From positions 97,148,648 through 97,212,647 of the forward strand of contig NC_061120.1 of NCBI RefSeq assembly GCF_002878395.1: DNA of 64,000 bases, given 5' to 3'. The DNA comes from Capsicum annuum (taxonomy: Eukaryota > Streptophyta > Magnoliopsida > Solanales > Solanaceae). The notes under the pieces are model-generated. The model made no database searches. It was given only the letters and a program-made list of their open reading frames with translations, and was not told the origin of the DNA. Positions within the stretch are counted from its first letter, which is position 1, and every line of letters begins with the position of its first letter. This document shows positions 34,173 through 46,575 of the stretch, one piece after another. The translations under genes were made by a program, and so were the position numbers.

Positions 34173-34343
34173 TACTGTCTCACTTAAATGGCTCTAATTC
34201 TTCACCCGAGTGTCGGATTTAGGTGAATTTGGTATCGATGGAAATCCTATTCAATTCTCCATATGACAAAAAGTAGAGATTAGAGAAATACCTCACATTT
34301 TAAACATCAATCACTTTGGAAGTCTTCCCATTGGGGTATTACA

Positions 34344-34358
34344 ATATCTCTCCCTTGG
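34344..34358 (-). other. Polypurine tract of unit A1
   Basis: The minus strand reads CCAAGGGAGAGATAT just before the 3' LTR. Confidence 0.75.
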
Positions 34359-34540
34359 AAATATTCATCCTCGAATGTTCTTAGTTAGGCTCAACAACAA
34401 AGAGGAAACGGGAAAAAAAACCTTATGGGAACAATTTACCCGACTTACTTTACTCTAGACTTTCGAGTACTTCACAGAATACACGAATCATAGAATGGAT
34501 ATTTATATAACTGAATACTCTAGATTAGTAGGAAACTGAA

Positions 34541-35880
34541 TTAAAGAAGAATAGTACCTTCGGCTTGATTAAAATTTGCGGAGAAGAGATGGGGGTACAT
34601 AGTTCGCATTTCTTCTTCTTGTTCCCAAGTAGCACCCTCAATTGATTGATTTTGCCACAGAACTTTAACCAATGGAACTTCCTTATTCCTTAGTATACGG
34701 ACTTGATAATCTAGGATCTCAACCGGAATCTTATCATACGTAAGGTTGTCCCGAACACCAAAGATTCCTGATGAAGCAACCATAACATAATCACCAATGT
34801 GCTTCTTGAGCATACAAACGTTAAAGACAGGGTAAACAGCTGACAACTCTGCAGGTAACTCGATCTCATAAGCTGCTTTCCCAACACGATGCAAGACTCT
34901 GTAAGGGCCAACATATCGAGGACTAAGCTTCCCTTTCTTTCCAAATATTTTACCCCTTTCATGGGCAAAATTTTCAAGTACACCAAATCATCAACTTCAA
35001 ACTCAAGAAATCTTCTTCTCACATCTTTATACGACTTCTGGTGACTCTGGGATGTCTTCAAACTTTTCCGAATCAACTTAACTTTCTCCATGGCCTCGAA
35101 CACAGCATTAGGTCCAATCACAGTAGCCTCATCCACTTCAAACCAACCTATCAGTGATCTACATCGCCTTCCATATAAAGCCTCAAATAGAGCCATTTTA
35201 ATGCTAGCATTTAAACTATTGTTATACGCAAACTCAATCAATGGAAAATGTTCATCCCAACTTCCTTTGAAATCAAGAACACTTGCCCTCAACATATCCT
35301 CTAAAGTCTGATAGTCCTCTTAGCCTGACTGTCTTTCTGTGGATGAAAAGCGGAGCTAAGATGAACTTGGGTGCCCAGACCCTTCTGAATAGCTCTCCAA
35401 AGTTAAGAAGTAAATTGAGTACCTCTATCGGAGATGATAGACAAAAAAACTCTATACAACCTGACTAACTCCTGAATATATAGCTTAGCATATTCCTCAG
35501 CGGTGAAAGATGTATGTACTGGTAGGAAATGTGCTAACTTAGTCTACTTGTCTACAATGACCCATATAGAATCATGATGATGAAGAGAGAGAGATAAATC
35601 GGTCACGAAATCCATATTCACTTCCTCCCACTTCCAAGTAGGAATGCCAAATTCTTGCATCATACCACCGGGTCTCTGGTGCTCTATCTTCACCTATTGG
35701 CAAGTTGCACACTTCTCTACGAACTTTGCTATATCCTTATTCATACCATTCCACCAATAAATTTCTCGCAAATTGCGGTACATCTTGGTAGCACCAAGAT
35801 GAATAGAATACCATGCGCCATGCGCTTCAACCATAATCCTCTATCTCAAGTCATCAATATCAGGAATACATAATCTATTT
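34541..35880 (-). pseudogene. Integrase of unit A1
   Basis: In order on the minus strand: HHCC zinc finger (AHGAWYSIHLGA...KCATC, about 35830-35715), core with MDFVTDL near 35620 and ISDRGTQF near 35430, then FHPQKDSQAKRT near 35340, where the third catalytic Glu has become Lys. Next comes the open segment 35295-34711 ([27 protein letters not shown]...RRRFLEFEVDDLVYLK), which runs out of frame. The C-terminal module is at 34894-34541 (MHRVGKAAYEIELPAELSAVYPVFNV...VKVLWQNQSIEGATWEQEEEMRTMYPHLF). A stop in DLR*RIM (35841-35843) is shared with unit A2. Integration activity is not possible. Confidence 0.88.
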
Positions 35881-35899
35881 TGTATCCTTAATACACCAT

Positions 35900-37470
35900 C
35901 TCCCCCTTAAGAGAAAACCTCCACCTTTTGGTCTTTAACTGACTCTTTCAGTTCGACCAAACGAGAATCCATATCCTGTTTCTCCTTCACTTCTAAAACT
36001 AGAGAAGATTCAGATCTACTTTGAACCCAAACATTACCCTCAGCTGAATCAAGTAATCTAACACCCAACATAGCTAAACGATGCACTTCACGGGCTAACT
36101 TCTTCTTATCTTCCTCTATATGCGTTACACTGCCCATGGACGATCTGTTAAGGGAATCTGTCACTACATTGGCCTTGCTCGGGTGATACAACACGCTCAT
36201 ATCATAATTCTTCAACAATTCTAACCATCGTCTCTGTCATAGGTTCAACTCTCTCTGAGTAAACACATACTACAAACTCTTGTGATTCATAAAGACATCA
36301 ACATGAACACCGTACAAGTAGTGTCTCCATATTTTTAAAGCAAAAACTACTGCAACTAATTTGTGATCATGGGTCGGGTAATTCTTCTCAAGCGGTTTCA
36401 AGTGCCTGGAGGAATAGGCTATAATCTTAGCTTTCTGCATCAATACACTACCCAAAACAACTCTAGAGGCATCACAATACACCATAAAATCATCTACACC
36501 ATTAGGAAGGGTCAACACAGGGGCTAAAGTGAGTCGAGTCTTCAACTCTTGAAAACTCTTCTCGCAAGAATCTGACCACTGGAATTTAACTTTCTCTTGG
36601 GTTAATCGAGTCAAAGGTGCACTAATGGAAGAGAAACCTTCAAGAAAACGATGGTAGTAACTAGCTAGACCCAAGAAAATCCTAATATCAAATAGAGAGA
36701 TAGGTCTAGGACAATTCCTCATAGCTTCTACCTTTTGAGGATCAACTTAAATACCTTCAGAAGAAACAATATGACCCCGAAAGTCAACTGAACTTTGCCA
36801 AAATTCACACTTGCTAAACTTGGCAAATAACTGATGATCCCTAAAGGTTTGCAAGACAATTCAGAGATGATTTGCATGGTTGTGCTTACTTTGGGAGTAC
36901 ACAAGAATATCATATATGAACAAAATAACAATCATATTCAAGTACCGTCTGAACATCCGATTCATGAGGTCCGTAAAAGTTGTTGGGGCATTAGTTAGCT
37001 CGAAAGATATAACTAGGAACTCAAAGTGACCATAACGGGTGTGGAAAGTTGTCTGTGGAGTATCACACTCTCTAACCTTAAGTTGGTGATAAACGGATCT
37101 CAAATCTATTTTCAAGAAATAGCTGGCACTTTGCAGCTGATCAAATAGGTCAGCAATTCTAGGAAGATGATATTTGTTTTTTACTGTGACATTGTTGAGC
37201 TGACGATAGTCAATGCATATACGCAATGAACCATCTTTCTTTCGCATGAACAGAATGGGTGTGACCAAAGGAGACACACTGGGCCTTATGAAACCCTTAT
37301 CAAGAAGACCTTTGAGTTGCTTTTTCAAATCCTTAAGTTCTGTGGGGGCCATACAATACAGAGGAATAGAAATAGGCTACATATTGGGAAGAAGATCAAT
37401 CTCGAATTCTATCTCTATATCAGGAGGTACCCCTAGGAGATCTTTCAAGAAAACATCAAGAAATTTATTG
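35900..37470 (-). pseudogene. Reverse transcriptase and RNase H of unit A1
   Basis: The RT open segment (37352-36861, [28 protein letters not shown]) carries [21 protein letters not shown] and, at the active site, FIYDILVYS: the first of the two catalytic aspartates is Tyr. RNase H (36722-36270) has YCDASR (first Asp present), THDHKLVA (Glu to Lys) and FMNHKSL (Asp to Asn), so it is inactive. The tail is at 36218-35907. Premature stops at 37377-37379 (before PISI) and 36747-36749 (EGI*VD) are shared with A2. Confidence 0.9.
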
Positions 37471-37519
37471 ACAATGCTAATAGACAGAATAGTCGGAGTC
37501 TCAGACTTAGTGTCTTTAA

Positions 37520-38010
37520 CTCAAACCAAATGATAAATACAACCCTTGGATATCAAGTTCCTGACTTTAAGGTAGGATATAAAATGACTCTTGGGAGCTA
37601 CAGAATTTCCGAACCACTCAAAAATGGGCTCATTTGGAAACTGAAACTTGACTACATAGGTACAAAAGTCTATAGATGCATAACAAGAGTGAAGCCAATC
37701 CATACCCAGAATAATGTCAAAATCAACCATGTCAAGCTGAATCAAGTCTGCAAATATGACAATGTTAAGGACAGTGATAGGACACTTCTTATACACTTGC
37801 TAAGCAATAATAGATTCACCTACTGGGGTAGAAACTAGAAAAGTCTCAGGAATCTTTTCAGCACGGATCTCAGAATTCACAGCCACTAACGGAGTCACAT
37901 AAGAAAGACTTGACCCAGGGTCCATCAACACATACACATCAAAATGAAATACACGAAGTATACCAGTAACAAAATCTGGTGAATCCTTCTTCTCTTGGTG
38001 GGGTGGTATA
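37520..38010 (-). pseudogene. Aspartic protease region of unit A1
   Basis: Active-site motif MDPGSSLSYVTP at about 37930-37900, then a 92-codon open segment (37796-37521) with the hallmark VDFDIILGMDWLHSCYASID and KGCIYHLV. The protease would cut Gag-Pol. A stop between the active site and the second segment breaks the frame. Confidence 0.85.
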
Positions 38011-38019
38011 GCATAGAAG

Positions 38020-39181
38020 CAATTCTGGCGCTGACTTTCAGCAATACTAGATGAGGCACCATGAGGAGGAGTAGGACGAACTAAAAGGGATGGAGCACTA
38101 ATAGCCTGACTCTGAGGACGAACATCGCGACTTTCTTGTCTGGCATACGGGCAATCTCTAAACCTGTGGCCAAACTTGCCACAACCAAAACAACCTCTCT
38201 ATTCAGCCATACACTCTTCGGGATGTATCCTACCACACATAGCACATGGAGGATAGATAGGTCTATTACTCATACTATCCTGAGACCTGGACACAGTAGG
38301 CTTATTACCCTATTCTTGTCTGATTCTGGATGCTAGAGCACTAGCTGATGAAGGCGCTGACACAAAAGAATGGCTCTGGAACTGAGGGAGGATCTCTCTA
38401 GAAAATCTAGTCTGACTATACCCTTGCTGGTCTAATCTATCTATCTTATTCCCCCTCATTCTCTCTCTCCTTCACCTTATCCGTTTCAATCTGTTGAGCA
38501 TGTATCATTAATATAAAAAGATCCATGTCGCTATTAAGCATAGCGGATCTACACTCTTTTATGACATAACCCAACACACTAGCCAAAAAATTACTCATAC
38601 TAGTTCTAGAATCATCCATCATACCGGGAGCATACTTAGATAACTGATTGAACTTAAGACAATACTCTTAATTATCATGGAGTCCTGTCTCAAGTTCATA
38701 AGTTCTTCTAATTTCGCTTCCCTCGGCTCTGGGGGAAAGAATATATCTAATAACGCGTGTTGGAACAACTACAAAGTCATGGGAGCGGCATCCTCCCCCT
38801 AGTATTTCTCCATATCTCTACCCAATCATAGGCAACATCTTTCAAGCGATAGAAAACTAGCTCGACACTCTCTTTATCCTTTACTTGCATAATTAGTGTG
38901 ATCATTTTCACCTCATCAAGATACATCTGTGGGTCCTCACCTGTCTTTGACCTATAAAACTCTAGCATATTCATCCGCATAAAATCATGAACTCGAGCCG
39001 CCACTGAATTACTTTCATGCAGAGGTAGAGCTATGACCTGAGCATGGGTTTGAGCATTGGTGGTAACCACCTGAGCTACAGCCTGAAAAGCTTCCCGAAA
39101 TTCCATGTGGGATACCATCTCACCTAAAGAATCAATGGGTTGAGGTCGTTCGTTGTTTCTACAAGCTCTACGAGAAAGCAT
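38020..39181 (-). pseudogene. Gag of unit A1
   Basis: The ATG at 39181 begins MLSRRACRNNERPQ, the MPPRR-type Gag start. It is open for 134 codons (HMEFREAFQAVAQVV, FYRSKTGEDPQMYLDEV, ELVFYRLKDVAYDWVEIW), then frameshifted. The C-terminal part has two zinc knuckles at about 38235-38150: CAMCGRIHPEEC and CFGCGKFGHRFRDC, both with intact Cys/His. Confidence 0.88.
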
Positions 39182-39371
39182 TGTCTGTCATAAGAGAGAA
39201 CGAATAACAGCAAAGAAAAACAGTCATATGCACTATGGACTTTTGAAAGAAGGAACCAACTTTACCTAAAACATCCCATAGCCTCTTGCTCATAGATGTG
39301 GCAGGCTACACACCAATAATCAAAACTCTACGTAACGCGGCTTGTCAGACTCCCTAGGATTCTTTGAACCT

Positions 39372-39385
39372 GGCTTTGATACCAA
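39372..39385 (-). other. Primer binding site of unit A1
   Basis: The minus strand reads TTGGTATCAAAGCC, the initiator tRNA-Met site with G to A at one position, 3 bp from the middle LTR. Confidence 0.85.
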
Positions 39386-39388
39386 GCT

Positions 39389-41664
39389 TGTAACACCCCT
39401 AAGAACCTATCCTGAGACTTCACACGGTGCTTAAGGCCACACATAGCCTCAAGCTAACCCTCTAAGCCTGTCATCACTTTCAAAAATCACTATAACACTA
39501 ATCATGCTAAAATAGGGAAGAATAATCATGTCATGAACTTGAAAATACTTAATTATGAAGAAATACTTGTTGTACAAATAAAATACTAAATTTTTTGTAC
39601 ATACTGGTACTCTAGTCTGTCTAAAGACTCTACTAAATAAGATTGAGGAGCTATTAGGATAGATCCCCAACTAACTCGTACTAAACTAAAAAGAAACAAC
39701 CTTCTACTAACAAGGCAAAATCAAGGACATAGGTCCTCAAACCATAAGGACTCACCAACTGCAAAAATGTATATAAAGGTACTCAAAGATCACTATCGCT
39801 GCTGGGACTGAGCACCCAAACCTACATCATGAGGAAATATAGAACACAGAAGAGAATGGGAACTAGTACTTGGGAATGTACTGAATATGTAGGGGTGTAT
39901 GCAGTATTATAAATATATAAGAAAATCATGCATGCAATCAATAATGAGTCTCTTTGCTTGAATTAGCTGAAATATATTCCTTGTAAATCATCAATAGTAA
40001 TGCAAGCATTGTAAATCTCATAAATCATTATACTCAACTCAAACTCTTCAACTCAAGCCTTAGAGTAACTTGTTGACTCTAGAAACGTAAACTCTTATGG
40101 ACTTGGGAGTTTTTTATAACTGACATAAACCATGTGAGCTTACATGGAGTCCAACGTCTTGCCCACATTGGGGAGAGCTATTCTATCCTTGCAATCGAAG
40201 TAGAACCTTAACTTTAGTGATCACTTTCTTGGCCTTTGGCCCTTAATCTTTATCCTATGGTGGCACGTAGTTCTGAGGAAGTAAGATGCACTGAACCCAT
40301 ACTTCCCGCTCAGTGCTAAATACTACTCCCAAACTCAAGCTTAGAACGAGTTAGGAAATGCACCTTAATCAACTCAAGGGTCTACCATAGAGACCAAAAT
40401 CATAAATATATCTCATCGGTAAATCATAAATAATTTGTGGACTCCTAACTCGACTCAACTCAAAACAATCTTTCTCAACATCAAGTGGACTTGCTTATTA
40501 AATCCAAATCAAATGTCAAAACTTCAAGAAAGCATCACAAGATTCATTCTTGACTCTTAAACTCAAACGTCAATATACATATATATATATTCAATAATCA
40601 ACTTCTTATGGAAAAGCTTAAAATCATGACTCTTATCATTTATCACTTGGAAATCATCAATTCTAATTCATAGTAGTAATATACAATTCATAACATAATT
40701 TCTCAATTTAGGAAATAAAACAATGAAATAGTCATGTATATCAATCTTGAATAGCTCAATTCTAATAACTCAATCATAAAGTAATTTGGGTATAAACCCA
40801 CTTTACACAATCAGGAAATTCAAATAAAAAAAAACCAATTCTTTGGACATAAGAATGAAAGGATATTCTAGTTCAAGACCCACATACCTTGATTATGATT
40901 TTGAGATGAAGAAACTTGATTGGAACTTCTTTTCCCACTTCTTGAGTTAGGGTCTTGATGTTATTGACTTGGAAGTTTTTAATCTTGAACTAATTTGTGA
41001 AAACTATGGCTCAATTTTGAGATGTTTAGACAAGAATTAGATGGGATTTTGGAAAGAAACCCTAGCTTTTGGATAGAATGGAAAAGGAAAATGAGGATTT
41101 TCTCCTCTACTTGTATATATATAGTGGGTAAGGATGGGTGGAAAGACCAAAATACCCTTGAGCAAATTCTAGAACTGGAGCCCAATTTTTGTCCCTGGCG
41201 TGATACACCATGATCGCGGACCTTCACTGGATTTTGACAATTGGGAAACTGCTCAGTGGCGCGATGTGGTGAAGTCGCATTTGAAAACTTTGTCGTGACT
41301 TGAAAGGGCACCGCGATGCAGCGGAATCACATTGGTGCACTAGAATTGGACAATTCTGATATTGATCCTTGGCGCGATGCGTCAAAATCATGAAGGATCA
41401 CTAGAAAATGACAACTGCCAATTTGGCTGTCTCCGCGATGCGCTAAAGTGCAAGGTGGTATAGTATCTCACTAAAATGTCTCTAACACTTCACCCGAGTT
41501 GGATTTGGGTGAATTTGGTATCGATGGAAAGCTTATTCAATTCGCCATATGACAAAAAGTAGAGATTAGAGAAATACCTCACGTTTTAAACATCAATAGC
41601 TTTAGAAGTCTTCCCATTCATTCAAAATATGGATTTAGGCTAAAGGAATGATTGGGGTATTACA
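39389..41664 (-). repeat. Middle LTR of array A (shared by both units)
   Basis: TGTAACACCCCTAAG to GGGTATTACA. A PBS adjoins its left side and a polypurine tract its right side, so it serves as 5' LTR of A1 and 3' LTR of A2. TATA run at 41114-41123. The minus open frame 41311-40979 and its equivalent at 34173-33604 in the left LTR are LTR sequence. Confidence 0.9.
41190..41455 (-). promoter_or_regulatory. CpG-rich cassette in U3 of the middle A LTR
   Basis: Same five-unit layout as 33895-34172 (CGTGATACACC, GGCGCGATGTGGTG, GCACCGCGATGCAGCGG, GGCGCGATGCGTC, CTCCGCGATGCGC). Different CpG sites have decayed to TG or CA than in the other two LTRs. Confidence 0.65.
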
Positions 41665-41679
41665 ATATCTCTCCCTTGG
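41665..41679 (-). other. Polypurine tract of unit A2
   Basis: CCAAGGGAGAGATAT on the minus strand, identical to that of A1. Confidence 0.75.
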
Positions 41680-41879
41680 AAACATTCATCCTCGAATGTT
41701 GCTAGTTAGGCTCAAGACCAAAGACGAAATGGGAAGAAAAAACTTATGGGAACAATTTGCTTAATCGACTTACTTTACTCTAGACTTTTGAGTACTTCAT
41801 AGAATTTATGAATCATAGAATGGATATTTATATAACTGAATACGCTGGATTACTAGGAAACTGAATTAAAGAAGAATAG

Positions 41880-43200
41880 TACCTTCAGCTTGATTAGAAG
41901 TCATGGAGAAGAGATGAGGGTACTTAATTCACATTTCTGCTTCTGCTTCCCAAGTAGCACCCTCAACTGATTGATTTCACCACAAAACTTTAACCAAGGG
42001 AACTTTCTTGTTCCTTAGTCTATGGACTTGATAATCTAGGATCTCAACCGGAATCTCATCATATAAAAGGTTGTCCTGAATATCAAATATTTCTGATAGA
42101 TCAACTACAATAGAATCACCAATGTGCTTCTTGAGCATAGAAACATGAAAGACAGGGTGAACAGCTGACAACTCTGTAGGCAACTCAATATCATAATCTG
42201 CTTTCCCAACACGATGCAAAACTCTGTAAGGGCTAAATATCAGGGACTAAGCTTCCCTTTCTTTCCAAATCTTTTCACCCCTTTCAAGGGCAAAAATTTT
42301 CAAGTACACCAAATCATCAACTTCAAACTCAAGAGCTCTTCTTCACACATCTGCATACGACTTCTAACGACTCTGGGCTATCTTCAACCTTTCTTGAATC
42401 AACTTATCTTTCTCTATGGCCTCAACATAGTATCAGGTCCAATTACAGCAACCTCACCCACTTCAAACTAACCTACAGGTGATCTACATCACCTTTCATA
42501 TAAATCCTTAAATGAATCCATTCCAAAGCTAGCATGAAAACTATTGTTATACACAAATTCAATCAATGGAAAATGTTCATCCCAACTTTTCTTTAAATCA
42601 AGAACACATGCCCTCAACATATCCTCTAAAGTCTGATAGTCCTCTCAGCCTGACCACCTATCTGCGGATGAAAAGCGGAGTTAAGATGAACTTGGGTGCC
42701 AAGACCCTTCTGAAAAGCTCTCCAAAGTTGAGAAGTAAATTGAGTACCTCTATCTGGGATGATAGACAACGGAACTCCATGCAACCTGACTAACTCCCGA
42801 ATGTATAGCTTAGCATAGTCCACAGTGGTGAAAAATGTATGTACCGGCAAGAAATATGCTAACTTAGTATACCTGTCTACAATGACCTATATAGAATCGT
42901 GATGATGATGAGAGAGAGGCAAACCGGTCATGAAATCCATATTCACTTCCTCCCACTTCCAAGTAGGAATGCCAAATTCTTGCATCATACCACCGGGTCT
43001 CTGGTGCTCTATCTTTACCTGTGGGAAAATTGCACACTTCTCTAAGAACTTTGCTATTTCCTTCTTCATACCATTCCATCAATAAATTTCCCGCAAATCA
43101 TGGTACATCTTAGTAGCACCAAGATGAATAGAATACCGCGTGCCATACGCTTCAGCCATAATCCTCTATCTCAAGTCATCAACATTAGGAACACATAATA
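41880..43200 (-). pseudogene. Integrase of unit A2
   Basis: Zinc-finger region around 43130-43030, where the CxxC is changed (KCAIFPQ) and IYWW has become IY*W. Core: MDFMTGL (43069-42887 segment), then 42850-42626 with IPDRGTQFTSQLW and [12 protein letters not shown], keeping the second Asp and the third Glu. C-terminal module at 42219-41977 (MHRVGKADYDIELPTELSAVHPVFHVSMLKKHIGD...ILDYQVHRLRNK). The stop at 43166-43168 (DLR*RIM) is shared with A1; others are private. This unit keeps more of the catalytic core than A1 but has lost the zinc finger cysteine. Confidence 0.88.
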
Positions 43201-43219
43201 TATTTTGAACCCTTAATAC

Positions 43220-44790
43220 ACCATCTCCACCTTAGGAGAAAACCTTCACTTTTTGGTCTTTAACTGACTCTTTCAGTTTGACCAAACGAGAATCCATATC
43301 CAACTTCTTCTTCACTTTTGAAACTTAAGAACATTCGGATCTACTTTGAACCCAAACATTACCCTCATCTAAATCAAGTAATCTAACACCCAACATAGCC
43401 AAACGATGCACTTCGCGGGCTAACTCCTTCTTATCTTCCTCTATATGCGCTACTCTGCCCATGGACAATCTGCTAAGGGCATCTGCCACTACATTGGCCT
43501 TGCCCCAGTGATACAACACGCTTATATCATAATCCTTCAATAATTCTAACCATCATCTCTGCTGCAGGTTTAACTCTATCTAAGTAAACACATACTGCAA
43601 ACTCTTATGATCCGTAAAGACATCAATATGAACACTATACAAGTAGTGTCTCCAAATTCTTAAAGAAAAAACCACTGCAGCTAATTTGAGATCATGGGTC
43701 GGGTTATTCTTCTTATGCGGTTTCAACTGCCTAGAAGTATAGGCTATAACCTTACCTTTTTGCATCAATACTTAACCTAAACCATCTCTAGAGGTATCAC
43801 AATACACCATAAAATCATCTACACCATTAGGAAGAGTCAACACAGGGGTTGACGTGAGTCGAGTCTTCAACTCCTAAAAACTCTTCTCGCAGGAATCTGA
43901 CCACTGGAATTTAACTTTCTTTTGGGTTAACCAGGTCAACGGTGCAGCAATGGAAGAGAAACCTTCGACAAAACGACGGTAGTAACTAGCTAGACCCAAG
44001 AAACTCCTAATATCAAATAGAGAGATAGGTCTAGGCCAATTCCTCACAGCTTCTGCCTTTTGAGGATCAACTTAAATACCTTCAGAAGAAATAATATGAC
44101 CAAGAAAGGCAACTTACCTTAGGCAAAATTCACACTTGATAAACTTGGCAAATAATTGATGATCTTTAAGGGTTTGCAAGACAATTCGGAGATGATTTGC
44201 ATGGTCGTTCTTACTTTGGGAGTACATAAGAATATCATCTTTGAAAACAATAACAAACATATCAAAGTACTGTCTGAACACCTAATTCATGAGGTCCATA
44301 AAAGTTGTTAGGGCATTAGTTAGCCCGAAAGATATAACCAGGAACTCAAAATGACCATAACAGGTGCGGAAAGCTGTCTTTGGAATATCACACTCTCTAA
44401 ACTTAAGTTGGTGATAACCGAATCTCAAATCTATTTTCAAGAAATAGCTGGCACCTAGCAGCTGATCAAATAGGTCATCAATTTTAGGAAGAGGATATTT
44501 GTTTTTTACTGTGACCTTGTTGAGCTGATGATAGTCAATGCATATACGCAATGAACCATCTTTCTTTCGCATGAACAGAATGGGTGTGCCCCAAAGAGAC
44601 ACACTGGGCCTTATGAAACCCTTATCAAGAAGACCTTTGAGTTGCTCTTCCAAATCCTTAAGTTCTGTAGGGGCCATACGATACGGAGGAATAGAAATAG
44701 GCTACGTATCAGGAAGAAGTTCAATCTTGAATTTTATATCTCTATCGGGAGGTACCCTTGGAAGTTCTTCCCGGAAAACATTAAGAAATT
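43220..44790 (-). pseudogene. Reverse transcriptase and RNase H of unit A2
   Basis: Open segment 44677-44282 ([17 protein letters not shown]...[30 protein letters not shown]), stop, then the active site FKDDILMYS with both aspartates at about 44240. RNase H has [14 protein letters not shown] (Glu to Lys, as in A1) and FTDHKSL. The tail is at 43540-43325 with NVVADALSRLSMG. Stops at 44702-44704 and 44072-44074 match A1 positions. Confidence 0.9.
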
Positions 44791-44845
44791 CATTGACAAT
44801 GCTAATAGACAGAATAGTCGGAGTCTCAGACTTAGTGTCTTTAAG

Positions 44846-45320
44846 TCAAACCAAATGATAGATAGAACCCTTGGATATCAATTTCCTATCTTTAAGGTAG
44901 GATATAAAAGGACTCTTAGGAGCTACAGAATTTTTGAACCACTCCAAAACTGGCTCGTTGGGAAATTGAAACTTAACTACACGGGTACAACATTCTATAG
45001 ACGCATAACAAGAGTGAAGCCAATCCAACCCAAAATAATGTAAAAAGCAACCATGTCAAGATGAATCAAGTCTGCAAACATGACTATGTTAAGGACAGTG
45101 ATAGGACACTTCTTATACACTTGCTTAGTAATAACAAATTTACCTACTTGGGTAGAAACTAGAAAAGGCTCAGGAATCTTTTTAGCATTGATCTCAAAAT
45201 TCGCAGCCACCAACGGAGTCACATAAGAAAGACTCAACCCAGGGTCCATCAATACATACACATTAAAATGAAATACACGGAGCATACTAGTAATAATATC
45301 TGGTAAATCCTCCTGCTCGT
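44846..45320 (-). pseudogene. Aspartic protease region of unit A2
   Basis: 45285-44995 reads VYVLMDPGLSLSYVTPLVAANFEI (active site DPG, with Leu in place of the first Ser), then LDMVAFYIILGWI. A frameshift leads to the 45028-44846 segment MDWLHSCYASIECCTRVVKFQFPNE. Sequence and order match A1. Confidence 0.85.
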
Positions 45321-46367
45321 GGAGGAGTGGTATAGCATAGAAGCGATTCTGGCACTAACCGCCAGTAGTACTAGATGAGGCACCCTGAGGAGGAGGAGGA
45401 TGAGCTAAAGGGGCTAGAGCACTAATGGCCTGACCCTGAGGACGAACATTGCGATTCCCTTGCCTGGTATATGGGCAATCTCTCAAACTGTGGCCCAACT
45501 TGCCACAACCAAATCAACCTTTCTGTTCAGCCATACACTCTCTGAGATGCATCTTATCACACTTACAACATGGGGGATAGATAGGTGTATTACTCACACT
45601 GTCCTGAGACCTGGACATAGTAGGCTTATTACCCTATTCCTGTTTGATTCTAGATGTGGGAGCACTAGCTGATAAAGGTATTGGCGCAAAAGAATAGCTC
45701 TGGAACTGAGGGTGGATCCCTCTAGAAAATCTAGTCTAACTATACCCCTACTATTCTGATCTAACTCTCTTATTCCCTCTCACTCTCTCTCTCTCCTTCA
45801 CCTTATCTGCTTTAATTTGTTGAGCATGTACCATTAATCTAGAAAGATCTATGTCCCTATTAAGAATAGCGGATCTACACTCTTTCATGACATAACCTAA
45901 CACACCAGCCAAAAACTTACTCATACTGGTCTAAGAATGTATCCTGGAACAACTACAAAGTCATGGGAGCGGTATTCTCCCCTCGACTCTTCCTCCACAT
46001 CTCCTTCCAATCATAGGCAACATCTTTCAAGCGATAGAAAGCTAGATCCACACTCTTTTTCTCCATTACATGCATAATTTGGGTGATCTTTTTCACCTCA
46101 TCAAGATATATCTGTGGGTCCTCACCTATCTTTGACCTATAAAACTCTGGCGTATTCATCCTCAAAAAATCACAAACCTGAGCTGCCGCTGAATTACTTT
46201 TGTGCAGAGGTAGAGCTGTGACCTGAGCATGGGTCTGAGAATCGGTGGTAACCGCCTGGGACAGCACCTGAAAAGCTGCTCGAAATTCTATGTGGGACAC
46301 CGTCTCACCTAAAGGATCAATGGGTTGAGGTTGTTCGTTGTTATTTTCGAGCTCTACGAGGAGGCAT
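45321..46367 (-). pseudogene. Gag of unit A2
   Basis: The ATG at 46367 gives MPPRRARK followed by a stop. An internal open segment (46300-45953) holds MSHIEFRAAFQVLSQAVT, FLRMNTPEFYRSKIGEDPQIYLDEV and YDWKEMWRKS. Part of the Gag core present in A1 (around 38650-38760) is missing near 45930. Knuckles lie at about 45560-45470, the second (CGKLGH) partly preserved. Confidence 0.85.
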
Positions 46368-46558
46368 TATCTATCATAAGAGAGCATGAATTAATAGCAG
46401 AGAAAAACAGTCATAAGAATGATAGACTTTTGAAAGAAGGAACCAACCTTTCCTAAAATGTCCCGTAGCCTTTTACTCATAGATGTGGTGCGCTACACAC
46501 CGATGATCAAGACTCTACGTAACGCGGCTTGTCAGACTCCCTAGGAGACTTTGAACCT

Positions 46559-46572
46559 GGCTCTGATACCAA
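46559..46572 (-). other. Primer binding site of unit A2
   Basis: The minus strand reads TTGGTATCAGAGCC, a perfect initiator tRNA-Met PBS, 3 bp from the right LTR. Confidence 0.9.
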
Positions 46573-46575
46573 GCT

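Larger units (their letters stand above)
32093..34343 (-). repeat. Left LTR of array A (3' LTR of unit A1)
   Basis: TGTAACGCCCCAAGAACC to GGGGTATTACA. Colinear with the other two LTRs; it shares CTCAAGCTAACCCTCTAAGC near the left end and the U3 block TCGGATTTAGGTGAATTTGG near the right end. It lacks a short stretch next to the right end (after CTTCCCATT) that the other two LTRs keep. A TATA box is listed separately. Confidence 0.9.

Noticed and set aside
33604..34173. 189-codon minus-strand open frame in the left A LTR
   Set aside because: It spans the U3 cassette, promoter and leader of the LTR. The equivalents in the other LTRs are broken at other places, so there is no sign of selection on the frame.
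44538..45043. Overlapping + strand open frames of 106 and 133 codons
   Set aside because: They are antisense to the RT and protease of unit A2. The same antisense frame appears at 37213-37533 in A1 simply because the units are copies.
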